DNA of 64,000 nt from assembly GCF_900115975.1 (NCBI RefSeq), contig NZ_FOYM01000005.1, forward strand, positions 1-64,000. The letters are read 5' to 3'. This stretch comes from Desulfoscipio geothermicus DSM 3669. GTDB taxonomy: Bacteria; Bacillota; Desulfotomaculia; Desulfotomaculales; Desulfallaceae. Numbering within the stretch: the stretch's first letter is position 1; each line of letters starts with the position of its first letter. The position numbers and the translations under genes are program-made. The notes under the pieces were generated by a model. It worked only from the letters and a program-made list of their open reading frames with translations, did not search any database and was not told where the DNA came from. Positions 27,748 to 37,617 of the stretch are shown piece after piece.

Positions 27748-28792
27748 AAAGGGCAAAAAACAGGGATCCCTGACATACAATGAGGTCATGGACAGCTTAC
27801 AAGGTATAGATCTTACTCCCGAACAAATTGATGACGTATATGAAAAGTTAGCCGGAATGGGTATTGAGGTGGTCCCTGAGAACCAGGATATAGAAATGAA
27901 CCAGCCTTCCCTGGAAGGTGACAACGAGGAAGTTGAACTGGATTTAACCGTCCCCGAGGGCGTTGGTATAGATGACCCTGTACGCATGTACTTGAAAGAA
28001 ATCGGGCGGGTACCCCTGCTTACGCCGGAAGAGGAAGTGGATCTGGCCAAGCGCATGGAACAGGGCGATGAGGAAGCCAAGCGCCGTTTGGCGGAGGCCA
28101 ATTTGCGCCTGGTGGTCAGCATTGCCAAGCGCTATGTGGGAAGAGGCATGCTTTTCCTGGATCTGATCCAGGAAGGAAACCTGGGCTTGATAAAAGCGGT
28201 GGAAAAATTTGATTACCGCAAAGGGTATAAATTCAGCACTTATGCCACCTGGTGGATTCGGCAGGCTATCACCAGGGCCATTGCCGACCAGGCCCGAACT
28301 ATCCGTATACCGGTACACATGGTGGAAACCATTAATAAATTAATCAGGGTGAGCAGACAGTTGTTGCAGGAACTGGGACGTGAACCGAGCCCCGAGGAGA
28401 TTGCACGGGAAATGGGCATTTCGGAGGAAAAGGTACGGGAAATATTGAAAATCGCCCAGGAGCCTGTTTCGCTGGAAACCCCCATTGGCGAGGAAGAGGA
28501 TTCGCACCTGGGCGATTTCATTGAAGACCATGATGCCCGGGCACCGGCTGAAGAAGCGTCCTTCACCTTGCTCCGGGAACAATTGGATGATGTGCTGGAA
28601 ACCTTGACCGACAGGGAGCAAAAGGTATTGCGCTTGCGTTTCGGTCTGGATGACGGTCGGGCGCGGACCCTGGAGGAAGTGGGACAGAAATTCGGCGTCA
28701 CCCGGGAGCGCATCCGGCAGATCGAAGCCAAAACGCTCCGGAAACTGCGTCATCCCAGCCGTAGCAAGAAACTCAAAGATTACCTGGACTAG
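27692..28792 (+). CDS. rpoD: Primary sigma factor SigA (RpoD)
   Basis: A 366-residue housekeeping sigma factor. Region 1.1 occupies about residues 1-75. Region 2 carries the -10 recognition helix ([16 protein letters not shown] near residue 180), and region 4 carries the -35 helix-turn-helix ([25 protein letters not shown] near 330-354). It starts inside the end of dnaG, with GGGAGGGAAG upstream. The length is typical of Gram-positive SigA proteins, which lack the long non-conserved insertion of E. coli RpoD. Confidence 0.96.
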   Translation: MREDTNKKQLIQDVKELIEKGKKQGSLTYNEVMDSLQGIDLTPEQIDDVYEKLAGMGIEVVPENQDIEMNQPSLEGDNEEVELDLTVPEGVGIDDPVRMYLKEIGRVPLLTPEEEVDLAKRMEQGDEEAKRRLAEANLRLVVSIAKRYVGRGMLFLDLIQEGNLGLIKAVEKFDYRKGYKFSTYATWWIRQAITRAIADQARTIRIPVHMVETINKLIRVSRQLLQELGREPSPEEIAREMGISEEKVREILKIAQEPVSLETPIGEEEDSHLGDFIEDHDARAPAEEASFTLLREQLDDVLETLTDREQKVLRLRFGLDDGRARTLEEVGQKFGVTRERIRQIEAKTLRKLRHPSRSKKLKDYLD

Positions 28793-28815
28793 CAAAAATT
28801 AATGCACATATTATA

Positions 28816-28844
28816 TTGACCATGGGGTTGGTTTGTTGTATAAT
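28816..28844 (+). promoter_or_regulatory. tRNA operon promoter
   Basis: TTGACC (28816-28821), a 17-nt spacer and a perfect TATAAT (28839-28844) lie 14 bases before the first tRNA, as expected for a strong stable-RNA promoter. Confidence 0.8.
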
Positions 28845-28858
28845 AACTGCTGTAGCGT

Positions 28859-28933
28859 TCCTCGATAGCTCAACGGTAGAGCATCCGGCTGTTAACCGGA
28901 GGGTTGCTGGTTCGAATCCAGCTCGGGGAGCCA
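28859..28933 (+). tRNA. tRNA-Asn (GTT)
   Basis: The cloverleaf is complete: acceptor TCCTCGA/TCGGGGA (one G-U pair), D arm GCTC/GAGC, anticodon arm TCCGG/CCGGA with loop CTGTTAA (anticodon GTT), T arm GCTGG/CCAGC with TTCGAAT. CCA is encoded. Confidence 0.96.
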
Positions 28934-28941
28934 ATTTCTCC

Positions 28942-29016
28942 GGGCCCATAGCTCAACGGTAGAGCATCCGGCTCATAACCGGCTGGTTCTAGGTTCGAAT
29001 CCTAGTGGGCCCACCA
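28942..29016 (+). tRNA. tRNA-Met (CAT)
   Basis: Acceptor GGGCCCA/TGGGCCC, anticodon stem CCGG with loop CTCATAA (anticodon CAT), T loop TTCGAAT, CCA encoded. The fully paired acceptor indicates an elongator rather than an initiator; a lysidine-modified Ile tRNA with the same anticodon cannot be excluded by eye. Confidence 0.93.
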
Positions 29017-29039
29017 TGAGTAGTATTCATAACAAACAT

Positions 29040-29115
29040 GGCCCCATGGTCAAGTGGCCTAAGACACCGCCCTTTCACGGCGGTAACCCGGGTTCGAATC
29101 CCGGTGGGGTCACCA
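29040..29115 (+). tRNA. tRNA-Glu (TTC)
   Basis: Acceptor GGCCCCA/TGGGGTC, anticodon stem CCGCC/GGCGG with loop CTTTCAC (anticodon TTC), T arm CCGGG/CCCGG with TTCGAAT, CCA encoded. Confidence 0.96.
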
Positions 29116-29118
29116 CTT

Positions 29119-29194
<76 letters not shown>

Positions 29195-29205
29195 AATAAA
29201 TCTAA

Positions 29206-29230
29206 GGCCTCCGGTTTCCCGGAGGCTTTA
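29206..29230 (+). terminator. Terminator of the tRNA operon
   Basis: GCCTCCGG pairs with CCGGAGGC around TTTC and is followed by TTT, directly after the Val tRNA. Confidence 0.75.
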
Positions 29231-29240
29231 TGTACGGCGA

Positions 29241-29289
29241 GGGTACAGGCTGCTTTTTCGTTCTTTGAAAAAGTATTCTGTACCCTTTT
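29241..29289 (+). repeat. Hairpin related to the GGGGACAG repeat family
   Basis: GGGTACAG (29241-29248) pairs with CTGTACCC (29278-29285), with a second inner stem CTTTTTC/GAAAAAG, then TTTT. The layout and inner sequence match 51732-51779. It could serve as a second terminator after the tRNAs. Confidence 0.5.
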
Positions 29290-29442
29290 CCTTATGAATG
29301 TTAGCGCACTACAGTACGTTCTCCCGGTTTGCATTAACAAAATCAACTCCCGCCGGCGGTCGGTACCCTATACGCGGAATTTTTTTGAATAGTTTTATCT
29401 AATTATTCAGATGCAATTTTCCCTACTTCTTGCCGCTCCCTT

Positions 29443-30078
29443 TTATCTTTTTGAAATCAAGCCGTTGCCGATAAAGGTCCGTAAAGCAGATTCAAAATGA
29501 CAGGACTTCGACATATCTTTCCGTTTCCAAAGGCAGCAAAATGCTTCCACAATCCGTGGATCGAACTGAGTGCCGGCACAGCGGCAGAGTTCTTCAATCG
29601 CCATTTGAAAAGAAATTTGCGGCCGGTAAAAGCGGTAGGATGTCATGGCATCAAAACTGTCAACCACGGCTAAAAGGCGGGCTCCCAGGGGAATAGCCTC
29701 GCCTCGTAGTCCTTCGGGATATCCCTTACCATCGTACCGTTCATGATGGTACAGAGCTATGACGCTGATGTTTTTCATTTCCGGTATAGTCGAAAGAATC
29801 TCATAGCTAAACACCGGATGTTTTTTTATCTCCTGCCATTCTTCTTCAGTAAGTTTGCACGCTTTAAATAAATAGGAGTCGGGAATGCCCAGCTTGCCAA
29901 TATCATGAAGTAAACCGGCCAGGTAAATATGTTTTTGCTCTTTGCCGGACATACCCAACTCTTTGGCCAGCATCAATGCGTGGAACGCCACCCGCTGGGA
30001 ATGCTGGGAAGCGACTTTAAAACGGGCCTCCTGGATTCTAAAAAACGTCCTGGCAGCGTGAATTAATGTAGATTTCAT
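29443..30078 (-). CDS. HD-GYP domain phosphohydrolase
   Basis: A 211-residue protein consisting almost only of an HD-GYP domain, a family whose active members cleave cyclic di-GMP. The catalytic pair is in GLLHDIGKLGIPDS near residue 57, and the GYP signature is YHHERYDGKGYPEGL near residue 111. There is no obvious sensor or receiver domain. ATG 30078 has GAGGTG upstream; the ORF extends further to 30129 without a good site. It is alone on the minus strand after the tRNAs, followed upstream by a long gene-poor gap. Confidence 0.88.
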   Translation of the reverse strand: MKSTLIHAARTFFRIQEARFKVASQHSQRVAFHALMLAKELGMSGKEQKHIYLAGLLHDIGKLGIPDSYLFKACKLTEEEWQEIKKHPVFSYEILSTIPEMKNISVIALYHHERYDGKGYPEGLRGEAIPLGARLLAVVDSFDAMTSYRFYRPQISFQMAIEELCRCAGTQFDPRIVEAFCCLWKRKDMSKSCHFESALRTFIGNGLISKR

Positions 30079-30396
30079 ATCACACCTCGGAAAAACAAGA
30101 AAAAAAGACGGGCGAAAAAGAAGAAACACTAGGATATGAATTAAGTGGTGGGGAACGAAGAAGAAAAAAGCAATAGGTTATAAAAAAGCATAAAAATATA
30201 TTATTACATATTTTCAAATATTTAACAATTTTAGTATATTTACCCCCCCCCGTACGAACATATGTTTGCCATAAAACATTTGTTTAATCATTTCTCCCAT
30301 AATAAAAACCTTAAATAATGAAATTTAGTAATATAATTACATGAAGTATTTAAAATTTCCTCTAATTCGACTAAATTTCGCATTATTTTTAATGAT

Positions 30397-30675
30397 CCTT
30401 TTGGGCACGGCGGAGCTATGCCATAGGCCGTTGGGTATGTATACAAGAAAGAAATTTCAACAGGTAAAATTGAAGCTATTACAAGTTCCGATTTTGCTAT
30501 TAACAGGAACGTTGCACCCACCTGCGGGGCGACTTTATGTACAGCTGTAATTAGCGGATCTGACATAATGTTTATGCTGTTTCCTATTGCGGCAGGTTCA
30601 ATGCTACTGGTAATTATAGCAATTTTGGTTATAAATTTGGTCCCTGGTAGGGAATATCCTTCCTATTGGTGGTGA
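30397..30675 (+). pseudogene. Remnant of an HPP-family membrane protein
   Basis: Frame 1 from about 30397 reads PFGHGGAMP, an in-frame TAG at 30424, then about 80 codons ending YPSYWW and TGA at 30675. The open part contains APTCGATLCTAVISG and a long hydrophobic helix before NLVPGREYPSYWW. This matches the C-terminal end of HPP-family four-helix membrane proteins (HPPAGATALLAV... and a final YPxYW). The N-terminal two thirds, including the HPP motif itself, are missing or scrambled. The rest of the 30079-31101 gap is AT-rich and shows no other gene. Confidence 0.6.
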
Positions 30676-31013
30676 TTGATAGCTTAAGAGGCCATAGGCC
30701 AAAGGAGTTGATGACAGGCTTTATCATAAACAAAGATTATACCTGTACCTGAGCTGCAAATCTAAAACAGCTATCTGTGAGTTTTTATCGATGCAATGTG
30801 TAAGTTGTATCAGTCTGATTTTTCACAGATTCAAAGGAACCAATTTAATCAGTTTAATTAAACGGGTCGTGGATCACGGTGGCCCTTTTGCCCACCTCGT
30901 TGGCCTTAAAGAGCATATTCTAAGGGTATTTTACAAATGAACTAACTGTCAGTGGAATATTAGTATAAAAATAGTGGATAATTTATTAAAATTTTTAATT
31001 GCAAAGCAGGACT

Positions 31014-31057
31014 TTGTAAAAATATATAGAATCTTATAATAATTAGTGGTCATGCCA
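31014..31057 (+). promoter_or_regulatory. Promoter and operator-like site of the hydroxyacid oxidoreductase gene
   Basis: TTGTAA (31014-31019) and a perfect TATAAT (31035-31040) are spaced by 15 nt. Seven bases further on, TGGTCATGCCA (31047-31057) matches, with one change, the FadR-type palindrome found before etfB and lctP. Binding there would block transcription. Confidence 0.55.
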
Positions 31058-31101
31058 GCAGCACAGTGGGTCTTAAATATAATTAAACCGGAGGAAAAAC
31101 A

Positions 31102-32115
31102 GTGAACTTGAAGGTAATTCGAGAAGAAGCCAGGAAAAAGCTTAAAGGATATTGCAGGGTCTGTCCCGTGTGTGACGGGCGGGCCTGTTCCGGCGAAGTG
31201 CCGGGTATGGGGGGCGCAGGAACAGGCTATGGATTCAGGGCCAACCTGGAGGCGCTGGCAAAATACCGGTTGAATCTGCGTACTTTACACGATGCCAAGG
31301 ACCCTCAAACGCACTGCCAAATATTTGGTCTGTCACTGAAAACGCCGGTGTTGGCCGCTCCTATAACCGGTACCACATATAACATGGGCGGCGCTATATC
31401 TGAACGTGAATTTATAGGCATGGTCATTTCCGGCAGCAAGTCGGCCGGCAGTCTGGGTTTTTCAGGTGACGGTGCCGACACCACCATGTATGATGCCGGC
31501 GTGGAGGCAGTGGCTGCGGAAAAGGGATGGGGCATACCGGTTATAAAGCCGCGGGAACAACACGAGGTAATTGAACGAGTCCGCCGGGCCGAAGCATCCG
31601 GCGCAGTGGCGGTGGGCATGGATGTGGACGGCGCCGGTCTGGTAACCATGGCTTTAAAGGGACAACCCGTCGGGCCGAAAAACCCCGGAGAACTGCGCGA
31701 AATTATTTCAGCCACCAGGCTGCCCTTTATTGTCAAAGGGATTATGACTGCTGATGAAGCCAGATTTGCCGTTGACGCGGGCGCTGCCGCCATTGTGGTT
31801 TCCAACCACGGTGGGCGTATTTTGGACCATACCCCCGGCGCAGCGGAAGTTTTACCGGAAATTGCAGCCGAGGTTAAAGGTCGAGTAGTTATTCTTGCTG
31901 ACGGTGGAGTGCGTTCCGGCGTTGACGTGCTAAAACTATTGGCTTTGGGCGCCGATGCGGTGTTGATTGGACGACCGCTGGTCGTAGGGGCGTTTGGCGG
32001 CGGCGTAGAGGGAGTGCGGCAGGTCATCGTAAATTTAACTGAAGAATTGAAACAGGCTATGATTCTTACCGGTTGTACTTCCCTCAAGGACATAACAAAG
32101 AAAGTAATACGTTAA
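31102..32115 (+). CDS. FMN-dependent alpha-hydroxyacid oxidoreductase
   Basis: A 337-residue TIM-barrel protein of the lactate oxidase/glycolate oxidase family. FMN-binding segments are PVLAAPITGT near residue 82, PFIVKGIMTADEA near 209, SNHGGRILD near 233 (catalytic His followed by the substrate Arg) and ILADGGVRSG near 266. Position in the lactate island suggests lactate or a related 2-hydroxyacid as substrate. The N terminus is unusual: YCRVCPVCDGRACSGEVPGMGG (residues 13-34 region) carries four Cys that could bind metal or a cluster. Only a short interval separates it from lctP, which has its own promoter. Confidence 0.85.
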   Translation: MNLKVIREEARKKLKGYCRVCPVCDGRACSGEVPGMGGAGTGYGFRANLEALAKYRLNLRTLHDAKDPQTHCQIFGLSLKTPVLAAPITGTTYNMGGAISEREFIGMVISGSKSAGSLGFSGDGADTTMYDAGVEAVAAEKGWGIPVIKPREQHEVIERVRRAEASGAVAVGMDVDGAGLVTMALKGQPVGPKNPGELREIISATRLPFIVKGIMTADEARFAVDAGAAAIVVSNHGGRILDHTPGAAEVLPEIAAEVKGRVVILADGGVRSGVDVLKLLALGADAVLIGRPLVVGAFGGGVEGVRQVIVNLTEELKQAMILTGCTSLKDITKKVIR

Positions 32116-32119
32116 TAAC

Positions 32120-32165
32120 GTTGACTTTTGTTAATTGAATTTTTTTTAAATAACTGGTATGACCA
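32120..32165 (+). promoter_or_regulatory. Promoter and operator of lctP
   Basis: TTGACT (32120-32125) is followed by an A/T-rich -10 region (TTTAAATAA about 17 nt on). TGGTATGACCA (32155-32165), the exact complement of the etfB operator TGGTCATACCA, lies just downstream. Confidence 0.6.
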
Positions 32166-32294
32166 GCAGAACATTAAAACATAAGTCCTTTGATCCGAAA
32201 GGGGGTGAAAGTTATGCTTGGATAATTTATGTGATATGCCATTATAAAAAGTCTCCTTAATTAGTCAATTCAACAAAAGGGAGGAACTGATCGT

Positions 32295-33977
32295 ATGGGT
32301 ATTATAGGTATGGCGCTGGTGGCCTTTATACCGATTTTATTCACCATTGTGATGATGACGGTATTTTCCTGGCCGGCTAAAAAGGTGATGCCTTTTGCCT
32401 GGGCTATAGCCGCTATAATTGCATTATTCGTCTGGGGTATGGAGCCGGTGCGCGTAGCGGCATCCACTCTTTACGGTTTTTTATCGGCCTTTAATATTCT
32501 AATTATAATTTTTGGCGCCATTCTTATTCTAAATACTTTAAAAAAAAGCGGTGCTATGGCTACCATTAACCGCGGTTTTTATGGAATTACCCCGGACCGC
32601 CGCATACAGGCCATAATTATAGGTTGGATGTTCGGCTCCTTCATCGAGGGGGCGGCAGGTTTCGGCACCCCCGCCGCTTTGGCCGGTCCCCTGATGGTAG
32701 GGCTGGGATTTCCGCCCCTGGCAGCGGCCATGGTGGCACTGATATTTGACAGCACTTCTGTAAGTTTCGGCGCCGTAGGTACGCCGGTTATCGGCGGTGT
32801 AGGCGCGGTGATGAAATCCACGGTGGCGGAACAACTGGGTGAAGGGGCGTTCCTGCCATTCTTAAAGCAAGTGGGCCTGTGGACCGCCATTCCCCACGCC
32901 TTAGTGGGCACTTTTCTGCCCTTGCTGGCCATCTGTATGCTGACCGCTTTCTTCGGTCCCAGGGAAAAACGCTCCGTGAAGTACGGCCTGGCGGCAGCGC
33001 CTTTCGCCATATTTGCCGGATTGTGCTTTACTGTGCCGTATATCATTACCGCCGCTCTGCTGGGCCCGGAATTTCCCTCCCTGGTGGGTGCGCTGATTGG
33101 ACTTCCCGTTGTTTTGTTGGCCGCCTCCAAAGGATTTTTGGTGCCGAAGGACAAGTGGGAATTTCCGGCCAGGGGACAGTGGGAAGATAACTGGAAAGGT
33201 GTGGCCGAAGCCGGCGCTGAAGAGCAAAGTAATATGCCCCTTTGGCTGGCCTGGACTCCGTATGTGCTGATAGCTTTAATCCTAGTGGTAACCAGAATAC
33301 CGGAATTCGGAATGAAAGGGCTGTTGGCCGGGCAAATGGTAACCTGGTCGAACATTTTAGGTTCAGGCATAAATTATTCATTAAAGTACCTGTACCTGCC
33401 CGGAACCATTCCCTTTACCCTGGTGGCCATTATTACAATCTTCTTGCACAAAATGCCCGGTTCCAAGGTTAAAGAAGCCTGGGGAGCCACCTTTAAACAA
33501 ATGACCGGCCCGGCTCTCGCCCTGTTCTTCGCCGTGGCCATGGTACAGGTGATGGTGCAATCCAGCGTAAATCTTAAAGGAATTGACGGCATGATGATTA
33601 CCATGTCCAAGGCCACCGCCATGATGGTCGGGAGCGCCTGGCCCCTGGTATCGCCCTTTGTGGGTATCCTGGGAGCGTTCATGTCCGGTTCCAATACCGT
33701 TTCCAACGTTTTATTCTCCCAGTTCCAGTTTGGGGTAGCCACCCAGCTGGGTCAACCCGGAGTTGTAACGCTGGCCCTGCAAAATATCGGCGGTGCCATC
33801 GGCAATATGGTTTGCGTGCATAACGTGGTGGCCGCTTGCGCTACTGTGGGACTGACCGGAGTAGAAGGGGTCATTATTCGTAGAAATCTTATACCCACTG
33901 TTATTTATGCGCTGGCGGTGGGGATCTTCGGGTTGGTTGTCATCTACGGCGGATTTGCTGCCGGCACCTTGCTTTAG
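32295..33977 (+). CDS. lctP: L-lactate permease (LctP/GlcA family)
   Basis: A 560-residue transporter with about 13 membrane helices, of the lactate permease family that takes up L-lactate, D-lactate or glycolate with protons. The family segments [19 protein letters not shown] (near residue 116), [18 protein letters not shown] (near 151) and [16 protein letters not shown] (near 455) are conserved. It has a GGGAGG ribosome site. It lies between the hydroxyacid oxidoreductase and the LutC/LdhH genes and should supply them with substrate. Confidence 0.94.
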   Translation: MGIIGMALVAFIPILFTIVMMTVFSWPAKKVMPFAWAIAAIIALFVWGMEPVRVAASTLYGFLSAFNILIIIFGAILILNTLKKSGAMATINRGFYGITPDRRIQAIIIGWMFGSFIEGAAGFGTPAALAGPLMVGLGFPPLAAAMVALIFDSTSVSFGAVGTPVIGGVGAVMKSTVAEQLGEGAFLPFLKQVGLWTAIPHALVGTFLPLLAICMLTAFFGPREKRSVKYGLAAAPFAIFAGLCFTVPYIITAALLGPEFPSLVGALIGLPVVLLAASKGFLVPKDKWEFPARGQWEDNWKGVAEAGAEEQSNMPLWLAWTPYVLIALILVVTRIPEFGMKGLLAGQMVTWSNILGSGINYSLKYLYLPGTIPFTLVAIITIFLHKMPGSKVKEAWGATFKQMTGPALALFFAVAMVQVMVQSSVNLKGIDGMMITMSKATAMMVGSAWPLVSPFVGILGAFMSGSNTVSNVLFSQFQFGVATQLGQPGVVTLALQNIGGAIGNMVCVHNVVAACATVGLTGVEGVIIRRNLIPTVIYALAVGIFGLVVIYGGFAAGTLL

Positions 33978-34018
33978 GTGCCAAATATTACATCGCCCCT
34001 GAGAAAGGTTGACTATAT

Positions 34019-34591
34019 ATGGGCAAAAAAGATATTGACCGGTTGTACAATGTTTTTAAAGAACAGGCGGAAGCTGTTTCCGCCCGGGTTTACCGGGTCA
34101 AAGACCCGCGTGACGCCGGCAGGCGTTTGACCCAAATATTTCAAGAATTAAATGTTTCCAATGTGATAACCGCCCAATCCGATCTCTTAAGGGAATGTCT
34201 TGGTGCTGCCGACACCGGCAAAGTAACCGTGTATGCCGAAAATCTGCGGGAGCACTCAGAAGATGCTCACCTGGGGTTGTCCGAAGCGGATCTGGCCATT
34301 GCCGAAACCGGCACCCTGGTGCAGGACAGCACGGCTTTGGAGCAGCGGCTGGTTTCAACGCTGCCGCCGGTGCATGTGGCACTGGTACGCACCGGCCGGC
34401 TGGTGGAGCATTTCGTTGACGCCTTAGAGCAATTAAACCATGAAAGGGCTGAACTGCCGGGCTATATAGCCTTTATTTCCGGGCCCAGCCGAACCGCCGA
34501 CATTGAGCGGGTTCTGACCATCGGGGTACACGGCCCGGAACAGTTGCACATTATTTTTGTTGACCGGCCGGGGGGTGAACAGGTTGAGTGA
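34019..34591 (+). CDS. lutC: LutC/LdhG-type LUD-domain protein
   Basis: A 190-residue protein formed by a single LUD domain, the small subunit of the iron-sulfur lactate dehydrogenase (LutC in Bacillus, LdhG in sulfate reducers). The characteristic region SEADLAIAETGTLVQDST (residues 88-105), the STLPPVHVALV segment and the glycine-rich FISGPSRTADIE near 154 are present. It overlaps the TTG start of the LdhH gene by eight bases, so the two subunits are probably translated together. Confidence 0.9.
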   Translation: MGKKDIDRLYNVFKEQAEAVSARVYRVKDPRDAGRRLTQIFQELNVSNVITAQSDLLRECLGAADTGKVTVYAENLREHSEDAHLGLSEADLAIAETGTLVQDSTALEQRLVSTLPPVHVALVRTGRLVEHFVDALEQLNHERAELPGYIAFISGPSRTADIERVLTIGVHGPEQLHIIFVDRPGGEQVE

Positions 34592-36752
34592 AAAGGAAGG
34601 CTTGAAAAACAACGTTAGGGAAGCACTGGCTAACGAGAATCTGCGCGGTGCGCTGGGCCGTTTCGGTGATGCTTATATCGGTGCAAGGGAAAATGCGTAT
34701 GCCGGCAAGGACTTCCAGGAATTGCGGGGGCAAATTGCCGCCATTAAAGGTGCTGCCGCCCAAAATATGGAGGAACTGGCGCGCAGGTTCGCTGAATCCG
34801 CCAGGTCCCGCGGCGCTAAAGTTTACCGGGCCCGCACCGCCCAAGAAGCCAGGGATTACATCAAAAAACTGGCCGAAGAAAAAGGGGTGCGGAAAATTGT
34901 CAAATCCAAGTCCATGGCCAGTGAAGAAATTCATTTGAACGAATATTTAAACCAACACGGCATGGAATCAGTGGAAACCGACCTGGGCGAGTGGATTTTA
35001 CAATTATCCGGGCAAAAGCCTTCCCATATGGTGATGCCGGCCATCCATATGACCCGGGGGGAAGTGGCGGATGTGTTTTCGGAGGAAGTTAAGCGGCAGC
35101 TGTCTTCTGATATTCCGGAACTGGTGCGGGTGGCCCGGGAGCAACTGCGCAAAAAATTCCTGGCAGCGGAAATGGGCATATCGGGTGCCAACATTGCCGT
35201 GGCGGAAACAGGCACCATCGTAATTGTTACCAATGAAGGCAATGCCCGGCTTACAACCACTTTGCCGCCGGTACATGTAGCTGTTGTAGGCATGGAAAAA
35301 CTGGTGGAAAAATTCGCTGACGTGAAGCCCATTCTGGAGGCCCTGCCCCGCAGCGCCACGGGTCAAAAAATAACCAGTTACGTAACCATGATCACCGGGC
35401 CTACGCCGGCGGCGTACCCGGATGGCTCAGTTCGGGATAAGGAATTGCATATTATCTTGCTCGATAACGGCCGTACTTCCATGCAGTCCGATCCGGTGTT
35501 CAAAGAGGCGCTGCAGTGCATACGCTGCGCCTCCTGCCTTAATGTCTGCCCGGTATTTCAGCTGGTGGGCGGTCATGTTTACGGTCACATATACACCGGC
35601 GGTATCGGCACTGTTCTAACTGCTTTCTTTAATGGTTTTCAAAAAGCCAGTGACATTCAGAATTTGTGTCTGGGGTGTGAACGCTGCAAGCGGTACTGTC
35701 CCGGAAATATAGACATACCCCGCTTAATCCGTGAATTGCGCCGGCGGGTGGTGGAGAATAACGGCCTGCCCGGAATGCCTAAATTCGTCCTGGAAAAGGT
35801 GCTGCCTAACCGCAAATTGTTTCATAACCTGATAAAAACCGCCAGGGCGGCCCAAAAACCCTTTCAAAAGGGAGCCATGGTTCGGCATCTGCCCATGTTT
35901 CTGGCCGGGCTTACAGAAGGACGAAGCCTGCCCGCTATCGCCGAAAAACCCTTCCGGGATATAGTTCTCACAGGCCACCGGCCACCGGCGACCGGCGACC
36001 AAACCAAGGTTGGTTTCTTTGCCGGCTGCCTTACCGACTTTGTTTACCCGCAACTGGGGGAGGCGGTACACAAGGTGTTGAGGCATATGGGTATGCGCAT
36101 GACTTTCCCCGTGGAGCAAACCTGCTGTGGTGTGCCCGCCATTTACATGGGTTCCCGGAAAGCGGCGGCAGAACTGGCCCGCCGGAACATCGCCGCTTTT
36201 GAACGTGACGGGGTTGAGCACATTATTACCGCCTGTCCCACCTGCGCCCACGCCTTAAAGCATCAGTATGTCGAACTGTTGGATACGGATCCGGGCTGGC
36301 GGAAACGGGCTGAGTATTTTGCCGCCAAAGTAACACATTTCACGGCTTTTGTGGCAGAGAAATCCGATAACGGCGAACTGCCGGGGCTGCAACGGGGTAA
36401 TATGCGGATTACTTACCACGATTCCTGCCATATGAAAGGATGCCTGGGCATTACGGAAGAGCCGCGGGCGTTGCTGAGTGCCGCCGGGCTGCAACTGGCG
36501 GAGATGGAGGGTTCCGACAGGTGCTGCGGCTTTGGTGGTTCATATTCGATTAAATTTCCGGAAATATCCCGGCGCATTTTGGATAAAAAATTGGCCGCCA
36601 TTGAAGCGACAGGGGCGCAAATGCTGGCTTTGGACTGCCCCGGGTGCTTATTGCAGCTCAGCGGTGGATTGGACAGCCGGGGTAAGGCGCTGCCTGTCAA
36701 GCATACCGCGGAAATTCTGGCCCAACAGATAGCCGGCAGCGGCAAAAGTTAA
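34584..36752 (+). CDS. ldhH: L-lactate dehydrogenase large subunit LdhH (fused LutB-LutA)
   Basis: A 722-residue fusion. Residues 50-290 form a LUD domain (GISGANIAVAETGTIVIVTNEGN near 203). Residues 305-370 carry two 4Fe-4S motifs, CIRCASCLNVCP and CLGCERCKRYCP. Residues 470-710 carry the two CCG domains typical of LutA (CCGVPAIYMG near 513 and CCGFGGSYS near 648). Bacillus encodes these as separate LutB and LutA; the fused form is known as LdhH in sulfate reducers. It oxidises lactate to pyruvate, feeding electrons to a membrane or soluble carrier. The start TTG 34584 follows GGGGGGTGAAC and overlaps lutC. Confidence 0.92.
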   Translation: MSEKEGLKNNVREALANENLRGALGRFGDAYIGARENAYAGKDFQELRGQIAAIKGAAAQNMEELARRFAESARSRGAKVYRARTAQEARDYIKKLAEEKGVRKIVKSKSMASEEIHLNEYLNQHGMESVETDLGEWILQLSGQKPSHMVMPAIHMTRGEVADVFSEEVKRQLSSDIPELVRVAREQLRKKFLAAEMGISGANIAVAETGTIVIVTNEGNARLTTTLPPVHVAVVGMEKLVEKFADVKPILEALPRSATGQKITSYVTMITGPTPAAYPDGSVRDKELHIILLDNGRTSMQSDPVFKEALQCIRCASCLNVCPVFQLVGGHVYGHIYTGGIGTVLTAFFNGFQKASDIQNLCLGCERCKRYCPGNIDIPRLIRELRRRVVENNGLPGMPKFVLEKVLPNRKLFHNLIKTARAAQKPFQKGAMVRHLPMFLAGLTEGRSLPAIAEKPFRDIVLTGHRPPATGDQTKVGFFAGCLTDFVYPQLGEAVHKVLRHMGMRMTFPVEQTCCGVPAIYMGSRKAAAELARRNIAAFERDGVEHIITACPTCAHALKHQYVELLDTDPGWRKRAEYFAAKVTHFTAFVAEKSDNGELPGLQRGNMRITYHDSCHMKGCLGITEEPRALLSAAGLQLAEMEGSDRCCGFGGSYSIKFPEISRRILDKKLAAIEATGAQMLALDCPGCLLQLSGGLDSRGKALPVKHTAEILAQQIAGSGKS

Positions 36753-36852
36753 ACAGCGATTGTAATAAAGTCCTGTCCCCTAAAACACCGAACCAGGTAA
36801 ATGTGCTATAATTATTAAAGTGTATGTAGCTGGAAGCGGGGAGGGGGCATTT

Positions 36853-37569
36853 ATGGAATTTAAACCGATTAAAACAAAAAAAATATATGAAGAGATTATT
36901 GACCAGGTCAAGGCCATGATTGGCAGCGGCACCTTGCGACCCGGCGACAGGCTGATGTCCGAGAGGGAACTGGCCGAGAAATTACAGGTGGGCCGCTCCG
37001 CTGTGCGGGAAGCCTTCCGGGTTATGGAAGCCATGGGTATCTTGAAAATTAAACCCGGTGAAGGCACCTATATCAGTGAACAGAGTGTGGAATCATTGGT
37101 TAGTTCCTTTTCACCGGTGCTGCTGGCTGACCGTGAAAACGCCAGGGAATTTATGGAACTGCGCAGAATCCTGGAAGTGGAAGCTGCGGGTCTGGCCGCG
37201 CAGCGCCGCAGCCCCGAACAACTTGAGGCCATCCGCCAAGCCCTTGAGCAAGTGCAGCATGACGTCGAACAGGGTAATTTGGGCGGGGAAGCGGACCTGC
37301 GGTTTCATTTTGCCATTGCCGAGGCCGCCCGCAACTCTTTTCTCCTGAAACTGATGAATACCGTCGGCGATATTATGAGCCGCGTTTTATCGGCAGTCCT
37401 GCATATACTGTATCAGAATCCGGATAACCCGCCGCGCATTATAATGGAGCACCGGGCCATTTATACCGCTATTAAAAATGGCGACCCCGCAGGCGCCCGC
37501 CGGGCAATGCTGGAACACTTGACAAATGCCGAAAAATACGTATTTAGCAACATTGAGGCGAATAAATAA
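36853..37569 (+). CDS. FadR/LldR-type GntR regulator of the lactate genes
   Basis: A 238-residue transcription factor. Residues 8-75 form the GntR winged helix (SERELAEKLQVGRSAVREAFRVMEAMGIL), and residues 95-225 the FCD ligand domain with the metal-binding His/Asp/Glu set of FadR-like proteins. Such proteins bind TGGTNNNACCA palindromes and respond to lactate or related acids. The same palindrome precedes etfB, lctP and the hydroxyacid oxidoreductase, so autogenous control of the island is a strong inference. ATG 36853 sits six bases after GGAGGGGG. A TATAAT box lies at 36807-36812. Confidence 0.9.
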   Translation: MEFKPIKTKKIYEEIIDQVKAMIGSGTLRPGDRLMSERELAEKLQVGRSAVREAFRVMEAMGILKIKPGEGTYISEQSVESLVSSFSPVLLADRENAREFMELRRILEVEAAGLAAQRRSPEQLEAIRQALEQVQHDVEQGNLGGEADLRFHFAIAEAARNSFLLKLMNTVGDIMSRVLSAVLHILYQNPDNPPRIIMEHRAIYTAIKNGDPAGARRAMLEHLTNAEKYVFSNIEANK

Positions 37570-37617
37570 ATTTAAAAGTAATGTTCAAGGCAATCCAGGC
37601 AGGGAAAACCACCAATT

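Noticed and set aside
30288-30566. 92-codon minus-strand ORF in the gene-poor gap
   Set aside because: It is antisense to the recognisable HPP remnant and has no known features.
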